A DNA stretch of 43,915 bases, from the NCBI GenBank assembly GCA_946482655.1, contig CAMLSA010000016.1, forward strand, positions 1 to 43,915. The letters run 5' to 3'. Position 1 is the stretch's first letter; each line of letters opens with the position of its first letter. The DNA comes from an uncultured Sphingomonas sp. (lineage in GTDB: Bacteria > Pseudomonadota > Alphaproteobacteria > Sphingomonadales > Sphingomonadaceae). Shown piece after piece: positions 31,194 to 39,952 of this stretch. The notes beneath the pieces are model-generated. The model was not told the origin of the DNA. It did not search any database and saw nothing but the letters and a program-made list of their open reading frames with translations. Position numbers and translations under genes: made by a program.

Positions 31194-31556
31194 GTGACCC
31201 TTTTCGCACGTCTCTGCCGGTTCATTGATTGGGACTGGAGCAAAACCGGCCTCATCAGAGCCGGCACGTGGTCCCTTTTCATTGCGCTGTTGCTCGCCTG
31301 TGCGCCTTTTCCATTTCTGGATTTTCCCTATGAAGGGGCAGAGAACGTCATTATTTCGATTTCGATAGGAGTCAGTTTAGCGTGGCTTTGCTTCGTGGGA
31401 TGGCGCACCCTGCGATTGGTGCTCACCATTTCGGCGAAGCATGATCGGCAATATGACCGTCAGGTCAAATACGACCTGCCAGGCGAATATGTGAACACCG
31501 AAAGCGCTACCAAGACTGCACGGCGCAAACGGCAGAAGCGTTCAACACCCGAATAG
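31194..31556 (+). CDS. Small two-helix membrane protein (possible immunity protein, cassette 2)
   Basis: A 120-residue protein with two transmembrane segments (RAGTWSLFIALLLACAPFPF and ENVIISISIGVSLAWLCFVGW) and a basic cytosolic tail (TKTARRKRQKRSTPE). GTG at 31194 is the only usable start; there is no clear ribosome site, but it overlaps the stop of a 37-codon frame from 31084. By eye the region is one of the most AT-rich in the prophage (some lines near 40% G+C). As the partner of the preceding pretoxin-like gene it could be its immunity protein; this is inference from position. Confidence 0.5.
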   Translation: MTLFARLCRFIDWDWSKTGLIRAGTWSLFIALLLACAPFPFLDFPYEGAENVIISISIGVSLAWLCFVGWRTLRLVLTISAKHDRQYDRQVKYDLPGEYVNTESATKTARRKRQKRSTPE

Positions 31557-31739
31557 ATTTCGGAACGCCTGCTTACCAGGTCGACCCTCCCAATTTGCTG
31601 TTTTGCGACGAGCGCGCCTTGCACGCACTCTGATCCATCTTGGTTTGCAACACCACGCTGCGCCTGCGGAAGCGAGGCATGGACTCCGGCGAGCCTGGCG
31701 GCCGATCTTCTATTTCACCATCATTCAACGGAGCGCAAT

Positions 31740-33722
31740 ATGGACGATATCGTACGCGAGGCGCTCGAGGTGTTTGCGGCCGCGGAGGCGCATGAGAGCG
31801 ACAATCGGGCGGCGGCGCTCGACGACCTGCGGTTCGCGCGGCTGGGTGGCGCCTGGCAGTGGCCCGACAAGGTGCGTCGGCAGCGCGAATTGGAGGGGCG
31901 GCCGTGCCTCACCATCAACAAGATGCCGGCGTTCATCCGCCAGGTGGTGAACGACAGCCGGCAGAACAAGCCGGCGATCTCGGTCCATCCCGTCGAGCGC
32001 GGCGACATGAAGACCGCCGAGGTGATGAGCGGGCTGATCCGCAACATCGAGACCATGTCCAATGCCGACGTCGCCTACGACACCGCAGTCGACTGTTCGG
32101 CGACGATGGGGATCGGTTATATCCGGATCAACCTCGACTGGGCGGCCGACGACAGCTTCGACAAGGACATCGTCATCCGGCCGGTGCCGAACCCGTTTGC
32201 GATCTATGGCGATCCGTTCGCGCAGGCGGCCGACAGCTCGGACTGGATGAGCGCCTTCGTCGTCGAGCAGATCAACGATGACCAGTTCGCACGGCGCTTT
32301 CCGGGCGCGGACAAGATCGACTTCACGAGCTCGGCGTGGAGCGGGACCAGTGGATGGGCGGACGGGCAGGAGAAGAGCGTCCGCGTCGCCGAATATTGGA
32401 AGCGCGAGGAGGTGGTGCGCAAGCTCGTCCAGTATAGTTCCGCGGGATTGGGCGGGGTCGGGCTAGCTTATGAGGAGGATTTGCCCAAGCTCAAGCGGAC
32501 CTTCGGCGCGATCGAGCTGATCGGTGCGCCGCGGCCGATCAGGTCGTTCAAAGTCACCCAGCATGTGCTCAACGCGGTCGAGCTGCTCGCGAGCGAGGAT
32601 TGGGCGGGGCGCTATATCCCGATCGTGCCGGTCTATGGCGAGGAGGTGAATGTCGAGGGCAAGCGATATTTCCGGTCACTGATCCGCGACGCGCGCGATC
32701 CACAGCAGATGTTCAATTACTGGAGGACGATGGCGACCGAACTGGTCGCGCTCGCGCCCAAGGCGCCCTGGGTGGGACGCAAGGGAGCCTTCGCCTCCGA
32801 CCCGCGCTGGGCGACGGCGAACAACGCGACCCACGCCTTCCTTGAATATGATGGACCCGAGCCGCCGATGCGTCAGCCCTTCACCGGCGTGCCTGCGGGT
32901 GAGCTTCAGGAGGCGATGAACGCGTCGGACGACATGAAGGCCGTGATGGGGCTGTACGATGCCTCACTGGGCGCTCGGTCGAACGAAACCAGCGGGCGGG
33001 CGATCCTGGCGCGGCAGCGCGAAGGCGACGTTTCGACGTTCCATTTCGTCGACAATCTCAGCCGCGCTATTCGCCACACCGGCAAGATCCTGATCGACCT
33101 CATCCCGAAGATCTACAACAGCGAGCGGATGATCCGGGTGCTGGGGCAGGATGGCAAATCGGCGATGGTGCGGATCACCGATCCAGATGGCGTGCCCGAT
33201 CCGGCGGCGGACATCTACAATCTGACGATCGGCAAATATGACCTGACGGTGAAGGCGGGCCCCTCCTATTCGACCCAGCGCGAGGAGGCGGCGACGATGC
33301 TGACCGAGCTGGTCCGTGCCAATCCGCAGAGCGCGGCGATCCTGGGCGACCTAATCGTCGAGAATCTCGACTTGCCGGGGGGCGACAAGGTGGTGAAGCG
33401 GCTTCAGGCGGTGCTGCCCGAGCCTGTCCGCCAGGCAGAGCAGGGCGCAAACCCGCAGGTACAGGCGGCACAGCAGCAGGTGGAGAAGTTGAGCCAGGCG
33501 CTTCAGCAGTTAAGCGGGCAACTCCAGGCGGCGCAGGCCGACAAGGGGCGCGACGAGCGCAAGCTCGACATCGATGCCTATAAGGCGGTGACCGATCGGC
33601 TCGCATCGGTCTCGGCGATGATGACGCCCGACATGGTGCGGGCGATGGTGATCGAGACGCTGCAGGATGTGGAGCAGACCGCAGCGCGGGTGCCGCCGAT
33701 GACGCCGGAGGCGCAGGGTTGA
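31740..33722 (+). CDS. P22-like portal protein
   Basis: A 660-residue protein (P22 gp1 is 725). The wing/stem part MDDIVREALEVFAAAEAHE ... LRFARLGGAWQW then KMPAFIRQVVNDSRQNKP is characteristic of the P22 portal family. Further on are MGIGYIRINLDW, NPFAIYGDPFA and the crown region MKAVMGLYDASLGARSNETSGRAI. The C-terminus (about residues 575-620) is a Gln-rich coiled coil (QVQAAQQQVEKLSQALQQLSGQLQ), like the P22 barrel. It forms the dodecameric DNA channel at one head vertex. GGAG precedes the ATG. The 183 bp before it hold no recognised gene. Confidence 0.92.
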   Translation: MDDIVREALEVFAAAEAHESDNRAAALDDLRFARLGGAWQWPDKVRRQRELEGRPCLTINKMPAFIRQVVNDSRQNKPAISVHPVERGDMKTAEVMSGLIRNIETMSNADVAYDTAVDCSATMGIGYIRINLDWAADDSFDKDIVIRPVPNPFAIYGDPFAQAADSSDWMSAFVVEQINDDQFARRFPGADKIDFTSSAWSGTSGWADGQEKSVRVAEYWKREEVVRKLVQYSSAGLGGVGLAYEEDLPKLKRTFGAIELIGAPRPIRSFKVTQHVLNAVELLASEDWAGRYIPIVPVYGEEVNVEGKRYFRSLIRDARDPQQMFNYWRTMATELVALAPKAPWVGRKGAFASDPRWATANNATHAFLEYDGPEPPMRQPFTGVPAGELQEAMNASDDMKAVMGLYDASLGARSNETSGRAILARQREGDVSTFHFVDNLSRAIRHTGKILIDLIPKIYNSERMIRVLGQDGKSAMVRITDPDGVPDPAADIYNLTIGKYDLTVKAGPSYSTQREEAATMLTELVRANPQSAAILGDLIVENLDLPGGDKVVKRLQAVLPEPVRQAEQGANPQVQAAQQQVEKLSQALQQLSGQLQAAQADKGRDERKLDIDAYKAVTDRLASVSAMMTPDMVRAMVIETLQDVEQTAARVPPMTPEAQG

Positions 33723-33759
33723 TGACCCGCGATGCAAATGATCTTGAAAGGATGTTTGG

Positions 33760-34668
33760 ATGACATTGATGCCTATGTCGGCGGCCGACCGCGCATTCCG
33801 CTGGCGATGGGGTTTGGCGGATGGCGATGCCGGGCCGATCTCGTTGCCGAAGATTCTGCTTGAGCCGGACGGTGCCCGGAGACCCGAAGCCGAGCGGTAT
33901 GCTGCCGAAGAGAGCGGCGAATTCGACGATATAATCGGTGGCTACCAGCAAGACGATACTCTCCAAGGCGGTTCAGCCGGCGATCGCCTGAGTGCCGGCG
34001 GCGGGAACGGACATTGGTTCTCATTGCCGACAACCGGCGATGATGAAGAAATCGTCGTCACCGGGCGGAAATGGATACCCGATACTCACAAGCATGTCCT
34101 GGCAGGCGGCAGATATTACGAGAATCCCCATTTCAACCCGCCGTTCAATCCTACCCTAGATCAGGTCATCGCCGGGTCGGCGTTGACGGGCGCAGGACTG
34201 GCGTTTCCTCCGCTGTTACCGCGATTGCTCACGCTGGATCGAGGACGTCGCAGTTTATCGACCTTAGAAGAAAATGCCCGCCGACGCGGAGACCATGTTC
34301 TCGCGGATTATTGGGCCGAGCCCAACCCATCGAGGTCTATGGGGGAGCATGTCGTGCCTCGCAGATGGGGAAAGAGGTTCTTTATTCCGGCCGCCGTAAT
34401 CAATAGCCGTTTTAACGTACTTAAGCCGGCGGGAATTACGAGAGGAGGAATGGCTGAACTCCATCACGCATGCGACAACAACTATGGCGGGGGAAAATTG
34501 CCGCGGCGCGTGAATCAAAAAGGATGGAGTGCCCAGAAGGAGGGACTTGAGAAATATGACCCGATAGGATGGGCATGGCGCTGCACTACCCCTGGGATGA
34601 AAGTAGGCGCTGGATTAAGCAGTGTTGCTGCCGGTATGGCCGTGGGTATGAACAATGATGAGGAGTAG
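33760..34668 (+). CDS. Putative toxin with TonB-box-like motif (cassette 3)
   Basis: A 302-residue protein. The N-terminal half is acidic and Gly-rich. Near residue 96 it has EEIVVTGRK, close to the TonB box (EIVVTG-type) of sphingomonad TonB-dependent receptors. The C-terminal domain from about 160 has RRSLSTLEENARRRGDHVLADYW, SMGEHVVPRRWG (GEHVVPR at 195-201) and GGMAELHHACDNNYGGGKL, a His-rich pattern suggestive of a nuclease, though I cannot name the family. A GxG-rich tail ends it. AAAGGA is 7 nt before the ATG. By eye the G+C is about 53% against 67% for portal. An acidic small gene follows. Toxin status is inferred from architecture and neighbour. Confidence 0.5.
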   Translation: MTLMPMSAADRAFRWRWGLADGDAGPISLPKILLEPDGARRPEAERYAAEESGEFDDIIGGYQQDDTLQGGSAGDRLSAGGGNGHWFSLPTTGDDEEIVVTGRKWIPDTHKHVLAGGRYYENPHFNPPFNPTLDQVIAGSALTGAGLAFPPLLPRLLTLDRGRRSLSTLEENARRRGDHVLADYWAEPNPSRSMGEHVVPRRWGKRFFIPAAVINSRFNVLKPAGITRGGMAELHHACDNNYGGGKLPRRVNQKGWSAQKEGLEKYDPIGWAWRCTTPGMKVGAGLSSVAAGMAVGMNNDEE

Positions 34669-34798
34669 CGGCGCCGGATTGCCATGGTATCGATGTCGCA
34701 TCAACGAAGGCAGGCGGTGAGCGGGGAATCCGAACGCTTGATTCTTTCCGAGGAACAAAATAAGTACAAAGGCTTCGTTACGGCTACGGAGAGGATAA

Positions 34799-35230
34799 AT
34801 GAAAAACCTTGGCTTTGAGTTCACGGCCGGTTTCCCCGACGATGCTATTACTGAGGGGGAGGAGGAAGGGGAGGTCTTTCTGGTGGTTAGGCCAAGCGGA
34901 ATGGCCATCGCTCATGCCATTGTCGAACTTCTCAAAGGCGTCGGGCTGCCGGTATCCGAGCCTGAGATGGATCTTGAACATGAATCTTGGGTGTTCACGG
35001 CTGAAATGGACGGAAAGCGCCACTCCACTCAGATCTATGACTTTGGTGACGACGAGAGGTTCCTCTTTGTTTGGGGGGCGTCACCGTGGTTGAAGCGCTT
35101 GTTCAACAGGCGGGATTTCTATTTGGACTATCTACAGACCTTGTACGGTTTGTTGCGGAGCGACCCGAGGTTCGGCTCGGTGGAGTGGGTGGATAATAAT
35201 CGTCATCCTGTCTCTCCGGAGCGGCTTTGA
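34799..35230 (+). CDS. Acidic immunity-like protein (cassette 3)
   Basis: A 143-residue acidic protein, MKNLGFEFTAGFPDDAITEGEEEGE onward. It is predicted alpha/beta, with aromatic C-terminal half (DERFLFVWGASPWLKRLFNRRDFYLDYLQTLYGLLR). GGAGAGGA precedes the ATG. Acidic single-domain proteins directly after a toxin gene are the usual immunity-protein arrangement. I do not recognise the family. Base composition matches the preceding gene (about 55% G+C by eye), not the phage backbone. A 16-bp inverted repeat follows. Confidence 0.5.
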   Translation: MKNLGFEFTAGFPDDAITEGEEEGEVFLVVRPSGMAIAHAIVELLKGVGLPVSEPEMDLEHESWVFTAEMDGKRHSTQIYDFGDDERFLFVWGASPWLKRLFNRRDFYLDYLQTLYGLLRSDPRFGSVEWVDNNRHPVSPERL

Positions 35231-35241
35231 ACAATTCTGGC

Positions 35242-35283
35242 ATGCCCTCTAGGGTATGACGTCGCCTTATACCCTAGGGGCAT
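35242..35283. repeat. Near-perfect inverted repeat after the cassette-3 immunity-like gene
   Basis: ATGCCCTCTAGGGTAT (35242-35257) and ATACCCTAGGGGCAT (35269-35283) pair with one bulged base; the 11-nt centre is GACGTCGCCTT. Each arm itself contains a CTAGGG/CCCTAG-type sub-palindrome. It lies between the cassette and the scaffold gene. It could be a terminator without T run, an operator, or a recombination site at the cassette edge. Confidence 0.5.
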
Positions 35284-35377
35284 AGTATGATTGCTATCGG
35301 CGTGGGCTGATCGGGCGAACTCGTACCCGGCAATCCACCTCGCCTCCCGTCGAACTGGACATCAGGAGTTCCTCATA

Positions 35378-36244
35378 ATGGACTATGACACGACGGCCAA
35401 TCCGGCCGGCGACGACGACTCGCGTCTTGAAGAGACCGTATCGTTGGAGGCCGGGGCGGAAGCCTATGCTGTGGACGACGGCATGACCGAACCGCCCGGC
35501 AGCGGGGAAGGGGAGGAGCATGATCCGTTTGACGACCACGATGATTCGACCGAGGAGGTCGAATATGAGGGACGGCGCTATGAGGTGCCGCGCCCGCTGA
35601 AGGGTGCGCTGCTGCGGCAGGCGGACTACACGCGCAAGACGATGGAACTGGCGGATCAGCGCCGGGCGCTCGCGGCCAGCCAGGCCGAGCTCGAGCATGC
35701 CCATGCGATGACAGCCGACGAGTTCCGGGCGGCGTCGCGGCTGAGCGAAGTCGAAGCCGAGCTGGAGGACCTCGCTCAGCTCGATTGGAGCGGACTCGAT
35801 CCGCGTCATCCCGAGGTCGCACAGCTACGTTTCACGGTGGAGCAGCTCGCGCAGGAGCAGGTCGCGCTTCATGGCGCGCTATCCGAGCATTACCACTACA
35901 GATCAGCCCGCGAACAGCAGGAGGCGGCCAGGACGCGGGCCGAGACCGATCAGGCGATGGCGCGCGAAATCCAGGATTGGTCGCCCGAGCAGCGGCACCT
36001 GCTGGAAAGCTTCGCGGTCCATCATGGCGTGCCCGAGGATCATCTCGATCACGCCTCGCCTGCCGAGATGCGGATTCTCCATCTCGCCTATTATGGCGCC
36101 CAGCAACTGGAGCGGCAGCGCGCTGCCAACCGGGGCGCCTTTCGACCCGCGGCCGAGGTCGGCACGAGTGCCGGCGCCGGTCCTTCCGACCCGTCGCGCA
36201 TGACCATGGCCCAATATCGGGCGTGGCGCGCGAAGCAGAAATAA
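35378..36244 (+). CDS. Scaffolding-like protein (P22 gp8 position)
   Basis: A 288-residue, strongly acidic N-terminus (TTANPAGDDDSRLEETVSLE ... DPFDDHDDSTEEVEYEGRRYEVPRPLKGALL) followed by long helices rich in Gln/Ala/Glu (LADQRRALAASQAELEHAHAM, VEQLAQEQVALHGALSEHY), as in phage scaffolding proteins. It sits between portal and coat, where P22 has gp8. It would assemble inside the procapsid and leave on maturation. CAGGAG lies 10 nt before ATG 35378; the upstream longer frame is not used. Confidence 0.75.
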   Translation: MDYDTTANPAGDDDSRLEETVSLEAGAEAYAVDDGMTEPPGSGEGEEHDPFDDHDDSTEEVEYEGRRYEVPRPLKGALLRQADYTRKTMELADQRRALAASQAELEHAHAMTADEFRAASRLSEVEAELEDLAQLDWSGLDPRHPEVAQLRFTVEQLAQEQVALHGALSEHYHYRSAREQQEAARTRAETDQAMAREIQDWSPEQRHLLESFAVHHGVPEDHLDHASPAEMRILHLAYYGAQQLERQRAANRGAFRPAAEVGTSAGAGPSDPSRMTMAQYRAWRAKQK

Positions 36245-36255
36245 GGATCAATTGA

Positions 36256-37503
36256 ATGGGTAATTCGCTCCTGACCGTCGACGTCATCGCCAAGGAGGCG
36301 CTGATGGTCCTCGAAAACGAGCTGATCGCGGCCAAGAGGGTGCATCGCGGCCTCGAATCCGAGTTCGGCAACGCCAAGAACGGCTACCAATCCGGCGCCA
36401 CCGTGACGATCAAGCGGCCGACCGACTTCACCGTGCGCTCGGGATCGACCGCATCGGTGCAGGATGTGGTCGAGGGTTCGACCACGATCACGGTGGATCA
36501 GCAGAAGGGCGTCGATTTCGCCTTCAGTTCGCAGGAATTGACCCTCAACATCAAGGATCTGTCCGAGCGGGTGATCAAGCCGGCGATGGTGCAGCTGGCC
36601 AATAAGATCGACAGCGACGTGCTGGCGCTCGCGGCCAAAGTACCAAACTGGGTCGGTTCGCCGGGCCAGAACGTCAACAGCTTCCAGGATTTCGCGCTGG
36701 CGCCGCAGCGGCTCGACGAGCAGGCGGTGATGAGCGACGGCCGCACGGCGATCCTGTCGCCGGCGGACCATTGGGGGATGCTGGGCACCCAGACCGGGCT
36801 CTACATTCAGGGGGCGGCCAACGAAGCCTATCGCAAGGGCGATCTCGGCCGGATCGGCGGTGTGGACACGTTCATGTCGCAGAACGTCCAGTCGATCACA
36901 ACGGGCAGCAGATCGGGCAGCATCCTGATCGACCTGAGCATCACGGCGTCGACGATCGACTATGCGACCGTAAAGGATACGATGATCCAGACGGTCCACA
37001 TGGACGCGTTCACCGGCGCCACCGACACGGTGAAGGCCGGCGAGGTGTTCACGATCGCCGGTGTCTATGCGGTCAACCCCGTTACCAAGACGCGGCTGCC
37101 GTGGCTCAAGCAGTTCACCGTGGTATCGGATGCGACCTGTTCGTCAAACGAGACCGATGTGGTGATCTATCCGGCGATGATCTGGTCGGGAGCGTTCCAG
37201 AACATCTCGGTGGTGGGGGTCAGCGACCTCAACAACCAGGCGGTCACCTTCATCGGTTCGGCTTCGACGACCTATCCGCAAAATCTGGTGTTCCACAAGA
37301 ACGCCTTCGCGCTGGCCATCGTGCCGATGGTGTCGCCGCCGGGTGCGATTGATGTCGCACGCGAGAGCTACAAGGGCACCAGTGTGCGGATGATCCCTTT
37401 CTACAACGGATCATCCGACGTCAGCACGCTGCGGCTCGACGTACTCTACGGCGTCAAGGCGATCGATCCGCGGCTCGCGACGAGGATCAGCGGCACGGCT
37501 TGA
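36256..37503 (+). CDS. P22-like major capsid (coat) protein
   Basis: A 415-residue protein (P22 gp5 is 430), MGNSLLTVDVIAKEALMVLENELIAAKRV onward. This is the coat family with HK97 fold plus the P22 insertion domain. Conserved parts are LESEFGNAKNGYQSGATVTIKRP near residue 35, the LADKIDSDVLALA-like region near 117, and the C-terminal LRLDVLYGVKAIDPRLATRI. It forms the T=7 icosahedral shell. The start has AAGGA about 9 nt upstream, 11 bp after the scaffold stop. A strong terminator follows, as expected for a highly expressed gene. Confidence 0.93.
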   Translation: MGNSLLTVDVIAKEALMVLENELIAAKRVHRGLESEFGNAKNGYQSGATVTIKRPTDFTVRSGSTASVQDVVEGSTTITVDQQKGVDFAFSSQELTLNIKDLSERVIKPAMVQLANKIDSDVLALAAKVPNWVGSPGQNVNSFQDFALAPQRLDEQAVMSDGRTAILSPADHWGMLGTQTGLYIQGAANEAYRKGDLGRIGGVDTFMSQNVQSITTGSRSGSILIDLSITASTIDYATVKDTMIQTVHMDAFTGATDTVKAGEVFTIAGVYAVNPVTKTRLPWLKQFTVVSDATCSSNETDVVIYPAMIWSGAFQNISVVGVSDLNNQAVTFIGSASTTYPQNLVFHKNAFALAIVPMVSPPGAIDVARESYKGTSVRMIPFYNGSSDVSTLRLDVLYGVKAIDPRLATRISGTA

Positions 37504-37528
37504 TCCTGCGGCATAGCCGCACTCTTCG

Positions 37529-37555
37529 GGGGCCGGTTCCAAACCGGCCCCTTTT
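37529..37555 (+). terminator. Rho-independent terminator after the coat gene
   Basis: GGGGCCGGTT (37529-37538), loop CCA, AACCGGCCCC (37542-37551), then TTTT (37552-37555). A perfect 10-bp stem with a 3-nt loop. A second small dyad GCGGCATAGCCGC lies at 37508-37520. The next gene begins 17 bp later, so read-through must occur or a promoter must follow. Confidence 0.85.
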
Positions 37556-37571
37556 CCATTTGGAGGCCTGA

Positions 37572-38297
37572 ATGGCGCTCAGCAATTATTCCGAGCTGGC
37601 CGAAAGCATATCCAGCTGGCTCGACGGATCCGACCTGGGCGGCCGCGAGGCCGACATGATCGCGTTGTGCGAAGAGGAGATCAACGCACGGCTGGCGGCT
37701 GGGCTCGACCAAGGCGCTTTCATCCGGCCGATGGCGGTACGCGGCGCCCTGACCATCGACGCCGAATATATCGACCTGCCGGACGGCGACATGGTGCTGC
37801 CGATCTCGATGGAGATAAGCGGGATCGGGGCCCCGTGGGAGGTGAAGTTCGTCGCGGCCGGGCGGCTGCTGGCGATGAAGCCCGAGGAAGACGCCGAGCG
37901 GGTTGCGGTCGAGCTGATGGCCGGCGCGCCGGTGCCGCGCTTCTATACGGTTATCGGCGATCAACTTCGTTTCTTTCCCGCGCCAGGACAGAGCTTCGCC
38001 GCCGAGTTCACCCGCTTCGCCAAGGTGCCTGCGCTGTCGGACGAGGTGGCTTCCAATTGGGTGCTGGCGAGCCATCGCAACGCCTATCTCTACGGCACGC
38101 TCGCGCAGGCCGAGCTATTCGGGTGGAATGACGCGCGCATGGCTAATGTCGCGACGCTGTTCGCGCAGGCCGTGGACGGGATCATTGCCCGATATCCCAC
38201 ACCGGTCGACCGTTCGTCGCTCAGGAACGAGACGGCCCATCTCGGCCACACGGGCAGGACCATGACCATGGCGTCCTTCCTAAGTGGGGAGCTATGA
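37572..38297 (+). CDS. Phage adaptor / head-completion protein (gp4-like)
   Basis: A 241-residue protein, MALSNYSELAESISSWLDGSDL onward, the N-terminus typical of podovirus head-tail adaptors (SU10/P22 gp4 type): helix, then MIALCEEEINARLAAG. Further on FYTVIGDQLRFFPAP and a helix pair NWVLASHRNAYLYGTLAQAELFGW. It sits after the coat gene where P22 has gp4, which closes the portal. GGAGG is 9 nt upstream. No muramidase motif is evident, so the P22 gp4 enzyme activity should not be assumed. The next gene starts at 38301, so the two are tightly linked. Confidence 0.75.
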   Translation: MALSNYSELAESISSWLDGSDLGGREADMIALCEEEINARLAAGLDQGAFIRPMAVRGALTIDAEYIDLPDGDMVLPISMEISGIGAPWEVKFVAAGRLLAMKPEEDAERVAVELMAGAPVPRFYTVIGDQLRFFPAPGQSFAAEFTRFAKVPALSDEVASNWVLASHRNAYLYGTLAQAELFGWNDARMANVATLFAQAVDGIIARYPTPVDRSSLRNETAHLGHTGRTMTMASFLSGEL

Positions 38298-38300
38298 CCG

Positions 38301-39728
38301 ATGCGCCAGATCTTCGGAGAATGGAAGCCGGACCAGCCGCCGCACCTTCAGGACGGCCTGCTGACCGCCGACGGGGTCTACCCCATCGCGAACGGCTACG
38401 CGCCGCTGCCGTCCTTTTCGCCCGCACCCAACGGGACGCTGAGCGGAACCTGTATCGGTGCGGGCGCCTATCGCGCAGCCGGAGACGTCTGGCTGTTCGC
38501 GGCCGATGCCACCGATATCTATATTTATGGAGCGGGCGGCTATACGAGCGTCAAGGTCGGGCTCGCATCCTCAGCCGGTATCGGGGTCCGCTTCTGTCCC
38601 TACAACAACCTGATGCTGGCGGCGAACGGCGCCGATGCGATCCAGAAGTTCGACCCGGCATCGCCTTCGGCGATGTCCAATCTGGATGCGGCGGCGCCAA
38701 TCGCGCGGTTCCTCGCGGTCGTCCGGGGCTTCGTGGTGGCCGGACATTGCGATAACGACCCTTTGAGGATCGCCTGGTCGGACAATGGCGATCCGGCGGA
38801 GTGGACGGCGGGAAGTGGCGAAGCCGGTTTCCAGATCCTGTCGACGGGCGGCGACATCACCGGAATCGTCGGTGGCGAATATGGCCTGATCTTCCAGGAG
38901 AACCGGATCGTGCGGATGAGCTATACCGCCGACGACGCGATCTGGCAGTTCGACGAGATCGCGACCGACGTCGGGTGCGTCGCGCCTTGGTCGCTGGCGA
39001 CCTATGGCAGGCTGTCCTTCTTCCTCTCCAACAAAGGCTTCATGGCGTGCGACGGCGTGAGCGTCGAGGCGATCGGCTCCGAGAAAGTCGACCGGACCTT
39101 CCTCGCCATGCTCGACAGGGCTTATCTCGACAACATGTCGGCGGCGATCGACCCACGTAATTCGCTGCTGATCGTGACGGTGCCGAGTTCCAATCCGGCT
39201 ACCCAGGTGTTCCTCTATCAGTTCGCGCTCCAGCGCTGGACCACCGCCTCGATCATGGCGGAGCGGATTTTTCCGGCCCTGTCGCAGAGCGTCGGCCTCG
39301 AAGCGCTCGATGCGATCTACGGCGGCTTGGACTCGATCCCGCTCGCCTTGGACAGCGCATTGTTCCGGGGCGGCTATCCACTGCTGATGATGTTCGACGG
39401 CACGCACAGGCTGGGCACGCTTTCCGGGCCCAACATGGCCGCGACGCTGATGGACGCGCGCAAGGAGCTGTTTCCAGGGCTGCGCGCCAGGATCAGATCG
39501 GTACGCCCACTGTGCGACGCCGCGGAGCCGGTCGTCTCGATATCCTGTTCCGACGCGCATTCGGACATGCCGGGGGAGGCGATGTATACGACGCGGAGCG
39601 CGGGCGGCTTCGTGCGGACGCGCCAGAGCTGCAATCTATCCGCGGTCAAGCTTGCGATCCCGGCTGGCGTTAGCTGGTCCTACGCGCAGGGCTACGACAT
39701 CGAGGCGGTGCCGGGGGGCCGGGCATGA
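38301..39728 (+). CDS. Beta-propeller tail protein (gp10-like stabilization/hub protein)
   Basis: A 475-residue protein with repeating short strand motifs (DVWLFAADATDIYIYGAGGYTSVKVG, NLMLAANGADAIQKF, LTIFQENRIVRMSY-like LIFQENRIVRMSY, GRLSFFLSNKGFMACDG). This suits a beta-propeller and matches the P22 gp10 position and length (472). P22 gp10 is the packaged-DNA stabilisation plug/hub that holds DNA in the head. It begins 4 bp after the adaptor gene; the next gene overlaps as ATGA. The family is a good but not certain match. Confidence 0.7.
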   Translation: MRQIFGEWKPDQPPHLQDGLLTADGVYPIANGYAPLPSFSPAPNGTLSGTCIGAGAYRAAGDVWLFAADATDIYIYGAGGYTSVKVGLASSAGIGVRFCPYNNLMLAANGADAIQKFDPASPSAMSNLDAAAPIARFLAVVRGFVVAGHCDNDPLRIAWSDNGDPAEWTAGSGEAGFQILSTGGDITGIVGGEYGLIFQENRIVRMSYTADDAIWQFDEIATDVGCVAPWSLATYGRLSFFLSNKGFMACDGVSVEAIGSEKVDRTFLAMLDRAYLDNMSAAIDPRNSLLIVTVPSSNPATQVFLYQFALQRWTTASIMAERIFPALSQSVGLEALDAIYGGLDSIPLALDSALFRGGYPLLMMFDGTHRLGTLSGPNMAATLMDARKELFPGLRARIRSVRPLCDAAEPVVSISCSDAHSDMPGEAMYTTRSAGGFVRTRQSCNLSAVKLAIPAGVSWSYAQGYDIEAVPGGRA

Positions 39729-39952
39729 CGCTGCTCATAAAAGAAGAGGAGCGCAGCCAGAGGGAGTGGAACCGCAAGGCGCGCGACGCGGTGAACGGTC
39801 TCATCCGCAAATTGCTGGGGAAGGGAACGACCGCCGAGCGGCCCGCATATCCGACCGACGGCCAGATGTTCTATGACCGCACGCTGAAGAAACCGGTCTG
39901 GTGGAATGCGGACGACGCCCAGTGGAAGGACGCGGCGGGGGCCGGCGCATGA
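39725..39952 (+). CDS. Small phage protein (75 aa)
   Basis: A 75-residue, charged protein, MTLLIKEEERSQREWNRKARDAV onward, with a C-terminal DGQMFYDRTLKKPVWWNADDAQW motif seen in small tail-associated phage proteins. It begins with ATGA overlapping the gp10-like stop, and its own TGA overlaps the next ATG. No function can be assigned; a tail or neck component is plausible. Confidence 0.65.
   Translation: MTLLIKEEERSQREWNRKARDAVNGLIRKLLGKGTTAERPAYPTDGQMFYDRTLKKPVWWNADDAQWKDAAGAGA

Noticed and set aside
31084..31197. A 37-codon frame (MSLASIIGKSDAMF...) overlapping the GTG start at 31194
   Set aside because: The GTGA overlap is suggestive, but there is no ribosome site, hydrophobic segment or recognisable sequence. 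Kept only as a possible coupling leader.
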